64,000 bases of DNA from Butyrivibrio sp. (GTDB lineage: Bacteria > Bacillota > Clostridia > Lachnospirales > Lachnospiraceae). How positions within the stretch are numbered: the stretch's first letter is position 1; each line of letters starts with the position of its first letter. Below, piece by piece: positions 1-8,000 of this stretch. Under the pieces are notes generated by a model that worked only from the letters and a program-made list of their open reading frames with translations, was not told where the DNA came from and did no database searches. Location: contig SVFV01000003.1 in the NCBI GenBank assembly GCA_015056655.1, positions 1-64,000 on the forward strand, written 5' to 3'. Both the position numbers and the translations under genes were made by a program.

Positions 1-610
<610 letters not shown>

Positions 611-657
611 TACTAGTGCCTCCTTTATATATACTTTCTATAATTGGCTTATTATTG

Positions 658-684
658 TTAGCACTCATTTAACCTGAGTGCTAA
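658..684. promoter_or_regulatory. CIRCE operator (HrcA binding site)
   Basis: A perfect copy of the consensus is present: TTAGCACTC, nine bases, GAGTGCTAA. It lies in the 5' leader of groES, just downstream of the promoter. CIRCE is the established operator of the heat-shock repressor HrcA in Gram-positive bacteria. hrcA itself is not in the window. Confidence 0.97.
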
Positions 685-695
685 TCACAATGATT

Positions 696-724
696 ATATT
701 ATATCCGATATCCCCATTTGTCAA
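696..724 (-). promoter_or_regulatory. sigma-A promoter of groESL
   Basis: On the minus strand TTGACA (719-724) is followed after 17 bp by TAATAT (696-701); an overlapping TATAAT would give 15 bp. The transcript would start a few bases before the CIRCE element, which fits HrcA repression of a vegetative promoter. Confidence 0.8.
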
Positions 725-768
725 GCATTGATGTGTCTTCAAATGGTTAAATATTGCATACGATATAA

Positions 769-2262
769 TTATGCTTTTCCATACAGCTGGTCAAACAATC
801 TGTTTTTAATCACATAGATGTCATGGAGATCATCCTCACGAACAGCGATGTAATCTCCCACATTTCCAAGATAATATTTCTCCTGATCCCAGGCAGTAAA
901 TACCTTCACTCCTCTGTCCAGCTTCTTGGCATATATGTTGGAAGTATCACTGGATTCAATTGTCTTTGCGTACTTCATTATGCCCTTCTTTTCCCCTGTG
1001 GACAGATTTAATATGTGCGGTGGATACTCCAGTTCTTTATCATAAGCCTTGTCTGTTACCTTGTAACTCTGAAGGAGTTTCTTTTCTTTAATGGGGTAGA
1101 TTTCACCTTCAATTCCAACAACAACATACAGGTCATTTTCTACACGAACATCCACATCACCTTCAAGCGTTCTGATAGAAACAAGCGTATTTTCAGGGAA
1201 AGTATCTGTGAGCTTAACGCAGCCCTTTTCCTGAGGAAGCTTGGAATATTTACTCATTTCATGTAGGTCGATCTGGTATTTGGAAGCATAGATGATATCA
1301 AAGCTTTCAAAGTACAGACTCATCCTGTTTCTCAATACTTCATCCGCGGATTCATCTGTAAGCTTCTCAGGGCGGATAACACCACCAGCCTTGAAGATAT
1401 GGCCTCCTCCGCCACCTATTCCCTCTGCAAGAAAGGCTGCCAGTTCATTTGCATGCACTTCCTTAGAACAGCTCCTTACTGAAAACTTGATCTCCTCTTC
1501 ATTTTCATAAAAAGCAAGACAGGTATCAACTCCTGCTGTCTCAAGGGAAAAATCACTCATGACTCCAAGAATATTGGGATCACAGGGCTCAGATTTGATA
1601 ATAAGATATCTCCTATCTTCAAAATACTCATATCCCAGGATAGCTTTTCCTGTAATCTTCAGTTCATCAAGTGAAATGTTTGAGTTACTCATCTCCATGA
1701 TCACGCTTCTATTTATAGAAAGAGAGTCCAGCATGTCCCTGTCCAGAGGATGTGATACCTCTGAAAGTTTGCCTGTGTCCGTATAAAGTCCGTAATAAAG
1801 GGCTGTTGAAAGCTTAATATTTTCGGCTAACAGCTTTTCAAACTCTTCGCCTTCATTTCTCATCAGATCCCACACAACTGTAGATGCACTTCCTACATTG
1901 CTTCTAATTTCAGAAAGAAAAGGAATAGTTACAGTTTTCTGATGATGATCTATGATGGATATGTTTTGCGCTCTGGAGGTTGTGACATTTTTTTGTCCAT
2001 ATTGGCAGTCAACAGTAATCAGTAGTTCAGGGTTTTCATCAAAATCAGGTGCATACTCGATCGGAATATTCAGCTTATGAAGCATAATGCGCAGGTTGCT
2101 CTTACGGATCTTGTTTTTCCCCCGGTAGATGAACCTGGCGTTTTTCCCTAAATGATTAAAATATGTGTACAATCCAAACCCTGACGCAATAGCATCAGCG
2201 TCCGGATTATCGTGGCACTGGATCACAATATTATTAAACTTTGTAAGATCTCGTAACTTCAT
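769..2262 (-). CDS. DHH/DHHA1 family phosphoesterase with C-terminal extension
   Basis: A 497-residue protein of the DHH superfamily (NrnA, GdpP and RecJ relatives), which hydrolyse phosphodiesters of short oligonucleotides, pAp or cyclic dinucleotides using Mn2+. Visible motifs are HDNPDADA (motif I), LLITVDCQYG, IIDHHQ (the DHH signature) and GGGGGHIFKAGG (DHHA1 substrate site). There is no N-terminal PAS/GGDEF region as in GdpP, so it is closest to NrnA-like enzymes. About 150 extra C-terminal residues hold two similar stretches ending DLYVVVGIEGEIYPIK and DDLHDIYVIKNRLFDQLY. The ATG at 2262 is preferred over a GTG at 2292 because GAGG sits five bases before it. It starts 31 bp after the TIR gene, probably in the same transcript. 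The exact substrate cannot be read from sequence. Confidence 0.85.
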   Translation of the reverse strand: MKLRDLTKFNNIVIQCHDNPDADAIASGFGLYTYFNHLGKNARFIYRGKNKIRKSNLRIMLHKLNIPIEYAPDFDENPELLITVDCQYGQKNVTTSRAQNISIIDHHQKTVTIPFLSEIRSNVGSASTVVWDLMRNEGEEFEKLLAENIKLSTALYYGLYTDTGKLSEVSHPLDRDMLDSLSINRSVIMEMSNSNISLDELKITGKAILGYEYFEDRRYLIIKSEPCDPNILGVMSDFSLETAGVDTCLAFYENEEEIKFSVRSCSKEVHANELAAFLAEGIGGGGGHIFKAGGVIRPEKLTDESADEVLRNRMSLYFESFDIIYASKYQIDLHEMSKYSKLPQEKGCVKLTDTFPENTLVSIRTLEGDVDVRVENDLYVVVGIEGEIYPIKEKKLLQSYKVTDKAYDKELEYPPHILNLSTGEKKGIMKYAKTIESSDTSNIYAKKLDRGVKVFTAWDQEKYYLGNVGDYIAVREDDLHDIYVIKNRLFDQLYGKA

Positions 2263-2292
2263 CAAAACCTCTTTTTCTACAACTGTAAACAC

Positions 2293-5200
2293 TTAATCAG
2301 CTATTCCATACATGGATTTTTTTTCATCAGAAAGTTCAACCCCGTTTAATACTTTTTTCGCCTTCTGAATCAGATCATTTATAGAATAATGCTCGAAACA
2401 TCCCACATAGGATCCTTCAGTTTTATTTGAATAACTGTAGCTAAAAAATGTATCTGACGCTTCATGGTGACCCAGGCTATTTTCCATATATATCTGTGCA
2501 AGCCATGTGTCAGTTTCTATTACTTCCATAGCTCCACCAACAGATAAATAAAGCTTATTATCTCCTTCTTTATAGCTTATATTGGCTTCCTCCTGATTAT
2601 CTGTAATACTGGTATCACTCGTACCTACTAATTCTCCGGTATCTATGGAATATCTCAACAATCTTCCATTGTCATAGTGCACAAGAAGGAGCTCTTTAGA
2701 ATCACCATTTTTATAAAACGACAGTCCCTGAGGTAACACATTTTTGCATGAAAACTCTGATAAAGCCTCACCCTTTTTATTAATCAGCTTGAAATTTGTA
2801 TTATTTGTAACAGCTATTGTGCTTCCATCGGAGCTTATGCAGGCCTTTTTAGACTCCAACCAGCTTTCTTCAAACTCCACAGGAGTTATGGTTTTTGTCG
2901 CAAGATCAAATATTACATTTATTGATCCGCATATAAATCCTGTCTGGCTTTTGGAATCATAAAACAGATTAGAATAAAGATCATGGGGAAGATCATAGGT
3001 TTTCTCTTCCTTCGTCCTCATATCTCTTTCAACAAGCAGGCAGTGCTCATAATCAGGTTCTTTACAATAAAGGAGCTTATCTCCACTCAAATGACAAACC
3101 AGATCTAAAAGTCCATAATCATCATCCAGAATCTCCTCAGTTACTTCAAGCGAAGAATAATCTATTCCAAGTAATTTCAGCTTCCCATCTGAATCCGATG
3201 CAATATAGAGCTTTCCATCAAAAGAACCCAGCAGCTCAAAATAATATGGTTTAACATCCTTAGCGACATTTACTTTACCAACGTATGATCTGGAATTTGG
3301 ATCAAATATAGTAATATCCGTTCCTTCACCTCCATCAGTTGTCATAATCGCCAGTACATCATCATCAATGTAATTTTCATTACTATTCATATTGATCGCA
3401 TCAGGAGTTTCTATCTTTTTCCAATCTTCATCATAAACAGCTAGTCCATAACATATAATTTCATTACTGGTATATCCATGTGCATAGGTCTGCAGTCCAT
3501 AGTCTATATCCACCAGATCTCCGGTAAATTTCTGTATCAGATCAATGCCATTGCGGCCTTCGCCCTTTGAAACAGATGCAATACATCCGCCGTAAGTTAT
3601 GTATATGGGTTCACCATTTTCATCAAGATCGCTGGCATCAATGATAGAATCGTTTAATCTTCTCTCTAATACGAGTTCTCCTGTCTCATTATCCCAAATC
3701 CTGGTGATATTACCTTCATAATATGCCATCTGCCCATTTACCATGGGTAAAAAGCCGTAGTTTATAGTAATATCCGTATTTACCATATCATCTTCCCATT
3801 TCTGAATAAGGTCTCCGGAAGAAAGGCATCTGATCTTATTGTGACTATCAGTAATATATGAATATCCCCAGATTTTTGAATTACCTTCGCTGTCATCAGG
3901 ATTGCAGGACAGATAAATATTGTCTCCAAAATATCTCATAAGCATTACTGACTCGTTTTCGATTGGCGCAGATACAAAATCCCCAGTCTCAAAATTATAT
4001 TCATTAATGCTTTTTACAGGATTTGAAAAATCAGAAGAATCTGTTGCGCAAAAGGCTATCCTTTTGCAATCCTCTGATAAGGCTGTTTTTGTAAGATATA
4101 TGTATGAATAAGAGTCTTCGTCATCAGAGGGTTCTTTTAATTCCTCAAGCTTTTCTACAACAGAATGCACCTTTAATATTGAGCCATCCTTAGTTGAGAT
4201 TTCAGTGAAATTCCCATCACTATCTACTAAAAGTATCTCGCCTTCTGAAAAGCTGTAGGAGCACAGGCTGTAGCTTACCCGGTCATCACTATTTGTCCAT
4301 AAACAGCTTCCATCATCAAGGTTGTAAGCAGAAATTGACTTATCTTTAGTAACAAGCAAAGTATTATTATCGATAAACGATATTTCATTTATCGAGTCCT
4401 CATAATCACTCAAATTCAGAAGTTCTTCATGGGTCTTAGTATCAAACACAATGACATCAGCAGAAATATCTATTATTGCAAGCTTGCTTCTATCCTCACA
4501 AAGCTTAAAATCTGAAACAGTATTTGGCATAACATAATTCCAAAGTGCACCAACAGACATTCCAGAAAGTGGTGAATATGCAAATAAGGATTCTGTGATT
4601 GCTTTCTCCGCCTCTGCTGTAACAGGTCTCTCATCCTTTTCGTCCTTTGGCAGAGCTTCTAAAGCAAGCTGCAAAGCCTCTATTCTATTGTAATTTTCCA
4701 GTTGCTTCATTGACTCATTAGCCAGATATTTTGACTGACTTCTAAGGGATTCCAGAAAATTTTTATGTATCAGCGTATTGCTATAATACATATAACCTGC
4801 AAATCCCAGAGACAAAGCTATCATACCTGTAGAAATAGCAGTCATTCTCTGCATTTTATACTGGCGCTGTCTGTCAATCAGCTCATCATAGGGGCATCCT
4901 ATGATTGCCGCAACAAGGCGCGGAAGTTCTCTCGCCTTAGCCTTCTTATACGGAAGTCTGTAGTCACATGAAAGTGGCTCATAGGGTACATCAACAGTTT
5001 TTACCTCACCATTTTCATCTGTAACTTCCTTCTTACCAGAAAGCAGAATTTTGGGTATAACATCATAAGGCTCTCCGTCTGCAAGAACCGTCATGACATT
5101 ATTTATTGAATGATGCTGCAGGAAAAACTCAATTTCCCTCTCTACCCAGGTGGATTTCTTAGTATTTGTCGAACAGATAACTATCAGGAAATCTGAATTG

Positions 5201-5409
5201 ATAAGTGCCTGAGAAATCGTATCATTAAGGTCACTGGTGATAGGAAGCTCATCCTTATCCCTGAAAACCCTGTCTATCTTTTTGATGCCAGTGGATTTTC
5301 TGATTTTGCGCGGAATACGATAACGCTCCAGGTCCCTGATGATAGACTCAGCAACTTTGTTATCAAGATCTGCGTGTTTATATGAAATAAACGCGTTAAA
5401 ATGGTACAT
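2293..5409 (-). CDS. TIR domain - transmembrane - beta-propeller-like protein
   Basis: A 1038-residue protein. Residues 3-125 form a TIR-type domain: it opens YHFNAFISYKHADLDNKVAE, has the FRDKDELP box-2-like loop, and a helix STWVEREIEFF whose Glu92 sits where NAD-cleaving TIR domains keep their catalytic Glu (inference from pattern). A single hydrophobic segment spans about 190-209. Basic residues before it (K185, R188) predict the TIR side in the cytoplasm. Residues 250-1010 outside consist of many short beta-rich repeats of the type 'D.ktG.ll' and 'fs.dg..ia', like a WD40/PQQ-type propeller. The domain order suggests an extracellular sensor coupled to an intracellular TIR output. It lies 57 bp after a metallophosphoesterase and abuts the DHH gene. 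Ligand and output are unknown. Confidence 0.8.
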   Translation of the reverse strand: MYHFNAFISYKHADLDNKVAESIIRDLERYRIPRKIRKSTGIKKIDRVFRDKDELPITSDLNDTISQALINSDFLIVICSTNTKKSTWVEREIEFFLQHHSINNVMTVLADGEPYDVIPKILLSGKKEVTDENGEVKTVDVPYEPLSCDYRLPYKKAKARELPRLVAAIIGCPYDELIDRQRQYKMQRMTAISTGMIALSLGFAGYMYYSNTLIHKNFLESLRSQSKYLANESMKQLENYNRIEALQLALEALPKDEKDERPVTAEAEKAITESLFAYSPLSGMSVGALWNYVMPNTVSDFKLCEDRSKLAIIDISADVIVFDTKTHEELLNLSDYEDSINEISFIDNNTLLVTKDKSISAYNLDDGSCLWTNSDDRVSYSLCSYSFSEGEILLVDSDGNFTEISTKDGSILKVHSVVEKLEELKEPSDDEDSYSYIYLTKTALSEDCKRIAFCATDSSDFSNPVKSINEYNFETGDFVSAPIENESVMLMRYFGDNIYLSCNPDDSEGNSKIWGYSYITDSHNKIRCLSSGDLIQKWEDDMVNTDITINYGFLPMVNGQMAYYEGNITRIWDNETGELVLERRLNDSIIDASDLDENGEPIYITYGGCIASVSKGEGRNGIDLIQKFTGDLVDIDYGLQTYAHGYTSNEIICYGLAVYDEDWKKIETPDAINMNSNENYIDDDVLAIMTTDGGEGTDITIFDPNSRSYVGKVNVAKDVKPYYFELLGSFDGKLYIASDSDGKLKLLGIDYSSLEVTEEILDDDYGLLDLVCHLSGDKLLYCKEPDYEHCLLVERDMRTKEEKTYDLPHDLYSNLFYDSKSQTGFICGSINVIFDLATKTITPVEFEESWLESKKACISSDGSTIAVTNNTNFKLINKKGEALSEFSCKNVLPQGLSFYKNGDSKELLLVHYDNGRLLRYSIDTGELVGTSDTSITDNQEEANISYKEGDNKLYLSVGGAMEVIETDTWLAQIYMENSLGHHEASDTFFSYSYSNKTEGSYVGCFEHYSINDLIQKAKKVLNGVELSDEKKSMYGIAD

Positions 5410-5466
5410 TTTTTATTCTCCCCAAACTTTTTTCTCTACTATATCCTCAAGTTTCTTCTATTATGA

Positions 5467-6354
5467 TTACTTCCGTCTCGGTATATCCTTACCCGAAAGA
5501 TCAATATAAAATTCCTTAAGTGCTTCTGCCCAGTATTTCTCAGGAATATTGGGCCAAAGTGCCATCCCTCTCTCCTCCTCGCAAAGACGCATTGCTTTTA
5601 AAAGCACCGCCTCAGCAAGATCTACTCCGGTTCTTATGGTATGCATTGTTACAGCAGCCCAGGCAGGCGCATACTCCTTAAGACCACTCGAAGCAAATTC
5701 TTTTAATATCTCATGTCTGTCATATTTTACCTGGATAAGTTCCTCCTCCCATTCGGTTCCATTCCCATGTAAAACAGCAAACTCAGCATACTGATTATTG
5801 TTCCTTGGAAGTCCAACTGAACCAGGGTTTATTGCCTTTTTATCCCTGTATAAAAAGGTCTCCTGAACATGCGTATGTCCATGCAATAATATATTTGTCT
5901 GCATCTTATTCAGGATTCTTTTGGTGTTTCTCTTCTCACCATAAATAGGTTCTGAAGAAGATTCAGGCGAACCATGACAGTACTCAAATCCAGCTACCTT
6001 CTTGGGATTCCAAATTCCATATATTGGTAACGAATCAAAAAAATTAAAGTCCTTATCAGTCATCAGTTCATAATTGTAAAGCAGATTGCCGCTTCCTGAT
6101 CCCTTAGACCAATTATCCTGACCGCTCTTTTTATAATTTAATAGATATTCCTCGCGATTCCCTCTAACGATATAACATGTAAAATATTGCTTTAAAACAT
6201 AAACTAATTCCATCGTTTTCTGAGGATTAGGACAATCGCTTATAAAATCCCCAAGCAAGATATAATTTGTGATCCCCTTGCCCATACAGTAATCAATAAC
6301 AGCCTGAAGAGCTGTATGATTGCCATGTATGTCGCTAAATACAGCTATATCCAT
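5467..6354 (-). CDS. calcineurin-like metallophosphoesterase (YfcE/MJ0936-type)
   Basis: A 295-residue cytoplasmic phosphoesterase. The two-metal site is complete: DIHGNHTAL, GDFISDCPNP, RGNREE, HGSPES, HGHTHVQE and INPGSVGLPR. The family includes phosphodiesterases acting on cAMP or bis-pNPP; the physiological substrate here is unknown. The C-terminal 100 residues go beyond the core fold. The ATG at 6354 follows GGCGGAGGAAGT and is preferred to the ATG at 6396, whose extra 14 residues (rich in Gly) simply translate this ribosome binding site. It is the likely first gene of a run with the TIR and DHH genes. Confidence 0.85.
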   Translation of the reverse strand: MDIAVFSDIHGNHTALQAVIDYCMGKGITNYILLGDFISDCPNPQKTMELVYVLKQYFTCYIVRGNREEYLLNYKKSGQDNWSKGSGSGNLLYNYELMTDKDFNFFDSLPIYGIWNPKKVAGFEYCHGSPESSSEPIYGEKRNTKRILNKMQTNILLHGHTHVQETFLYRDKKAINPGSVGLPRNNNQYAEFAVLHGNGTEWEEELIQVKYDRHEILKEFASSGLKEYAPAWAAVTMHTIRTGVDLAEAVLLKAMRLCEEERGMALWPNIPEKYWAEALKEFYIDLSGKDIPRRK

Positions 6355-6543
6355 ACTTCCTCCGCCAAAACCTTTTGCCATAAAAAATGGCTTCATACCT
6401 ACTTATGATACCACACTTTATATCTTAGCTTTTCTAAGTTTTTATATTTTTTTATAACTAGTTAATAGTAATAAAAAGTGCCTCATGAGAAAATATATTT
6501 GATGTTTAAAAGCAATTTTTATATATGTTTACGGAGGGCTTAC

Positions 6544-6840
6544 ATGGGTAATCGTGAAGATTTAATCCGCTCACTTGCCGGTGTTATGGGTATGAGTGGC
6601 GAACAAAAAAAAGCTGACTCACACTTTGATCCATCTACAGGTACTCTATACTGTGGAAGCAGAGTATTCTCTCAGGTTGATATCGCTGAGGCAAAGAAGT
6701 TTTGTGAAAATAACATGAGAAAAATGGCTGAAATTCAGGATAATGCAGCCATGTATTATGAGATTGCCGCTTCTGCTATTGAGATTCTTGAACAGGATAG
6801 TGTAAAGAATGGCGGAAAAGTAGTCGTAAAGGATAATTAA
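6544..6840 (+). CDS. small hypothetical protein (98 residues)
   Basis: Not recognised as a known family. The ATG at 6544 follows TACGGAGGGCTTAC, a strong ribosome binding site, whereas the longer frame starting at 6478 has none. The protein starts MGNREDLIRSLAGVMG, is soluble, and looks helical in its second half (EAKKFCENNMRKMAEIQDNA). It has no signal peptide. It is monocistronic, divergent from the metallophosphoesterase and ends at a strong terminator, so it is probably a real gene. Its function is unknown. Confidence 0.7.
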   Translation: MGNREDLIRSLAGVMGMSGEQKKADSHFDPSTGTLYCGSRVFSQVDIAEAKKFCENNMRKMAEIQDNAAMYYEIAASAIEILEQDSVKNGGKVVVKDN

Positions 6841-6862
6841 ACAAACAAGCGAAAAGAACAAC

Positions 6863-6901
6863 AAAGGAGCTGTTAAATGAATAATCATTTTCAGCTCCTT
6901 T
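6863..6901. terminator. bidirectional intrinsic terminator
   Basis: The arms AAAGGAGCTG (6863-6872) and CAGCTCCTTT (6892-6901) pair perfectly. An inner AAATGA/TCATTT stem extends the hairpin. T-rich DNA follows on both sides. It separates the convergent small gene and ddh. Confidence 0.85.
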
Positions 6902-6933
6902 ATTATTTCTATAAATCTGCTCTCTAAATTAGA

Positions 6934-7920
6934 TTAAAGAAGGTGAGCTCTGAGCTCCTCTCCGCTCTTATCTGAAAGGTAAGCCGGAGGAATATCAAGC
7001 ATTGTCTTGCAGCCAGTCTGGCCTTCCTTTTGCATACGGAATGCTGCTCTTGCAACAGCTACAAGTACGCTTGTAGTAAATTCAGGATTGGAATCAAGCT
7101 TCAAGCTATATTCAATGATGTGATTGTGCTCTTTATCTGCTCCAGTCTTACCACTTCTAAATACGAAGCCACCATGAGCCATACCACTATGGTTCTTAAG
7201 AAGCTCCTCTTCACTTATGAAATGAACTGTTGTGTCATAATCAGCAAAGTAGTTAGGCATTTCCTTGATTTCCTTCTCTACCTTTGCAGCATCTGCTCCA
7301 TCCTCAAGAACAACAAAACACTCTCTTGTGTGCTTCTGTCTTGTTGTAAGCTCAGGATTTTTACCACTTCTAACAGCCTCAAGTGCTTCCTCTACAGGAA
7401 TTGTGTACTGCTTAGCGTTCTTAACGCCTTCAATTCGTCTGATAGCATCTGAATGTCCCTGAGAAACGCCCTTGCCCCAGAAAGTATAGTCATTACCTTC
7501 AGGAAGAATAGCATTTGAATAAACTCTTGCAAGTGAGAACATTCCAGGATCCCATCCACAGGAAATTACTGCAACCTTAGAAGCATCTTTTGCAGCCTTA
7601 TCTACGTTTGCAAAATGCTCAGGAATTCTTGCATGAGTATCAAAGCTGTCTACAACGTTAAACATCTTTGCATATTCAGGTGTCTGCACAGGAAGATCTG
7701 TAGCGCTTCCACCACAAAGAATCATAACGTCTATCTTATCCTTCCAGTCAGCTACATCAGAAACTGAAACTACAGGCACGCCAGCTGTCTTAATTGTAAG
7801 TGTTGAAGGATCTCTTCTTGTAAATACAGCAACAAGCTCCATGTCGGGTGCTGCAGCTACAGCAAGCTCTACGCCCTTACCAAGGTTACCATAACCTAAA
7901 ATACCGATTCTTGTACTCAT
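6934..7920 (-). CDS. ddh: meso-diaminopimelate D-dehydrogenase
   Basis: Ddh makes meso-2,6-diaminopimelate in one NADPH- and ammonia-dependent step from tetrahydrodipicolinate, supplying lysine and peptidoglycan precursors. The 328-residue length matches the family (about 320-330). Visible are the Rossmann motif GILGYGNLGKGVE, the NADP-contacting FTRRDP segment, CGGSATDLP, the SCGWDPGMFSLARV active-site stretch, WGKGVSQGHSDAIRRI and MAHGGFVFRSG. The ATG follows AAAAGGAGGAGC. The gene appears monocistronic, between terminators, which fits the patchy occurrence of the ddh variant pathway. Confidence 0.95.
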   Translation of the reverse strand: MSTRIGILGYGNLGKGVELAVAAAPDMELVAVFTRRDPSTLTIKTAGVPVVSVSDVADWKDKIDVMILCGGSATDLPVQTPEYAKMFNVVDSFDTHARIPEHFANVDKAAKDASKVAVISCGWDPGMFSLARVYSNAILPEGNDYTFWGKGVSQGHSDAIRRIEGVKNAKQYTIPVEEALEAVRSGKNPELTTRQKHTRECFVVLEDGADAAKVEKEIKEMPNYFADYDTTVHFISEEELLKNHSGMAHGGFVFRSGKTGADKEHNHIIEYSLKLDSNPEFTTSVLVAVARAAFRMQKEGQTGCKTMLDIPPAYLSDKSGEELRAHLL

Positions 7921-7950
7921 TTTGCTCCTCCTTTTTCTATCTATAATAAA

Positions 7951-7980
7951 GGAGAACTATCCCTTTTGGAATAGTTCTCC
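7951..7980 (-). terminator. intrinsic terminator after ppdK
   Basis: The arms GGAGAACTAT (7951-7960) and ATAGTTCTCC (7971-7980) pair perfectly around a 10-base loop. On the minus strand the stem is followed by TTTATTAT. It closes the ppdK transcript upstream of ddh. Confidence 0.8.
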
Positions 7981-8000
7981 CTCATAGTTATAAACAAAAA

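Noticed and set aside
2293..5409. The propeller region as a defined WD40 domain.
   Set aside because: No classic GH-WD motifs; the repeats fit a looser beta-propeller pattern, so only 'propeller-like' is claimed.
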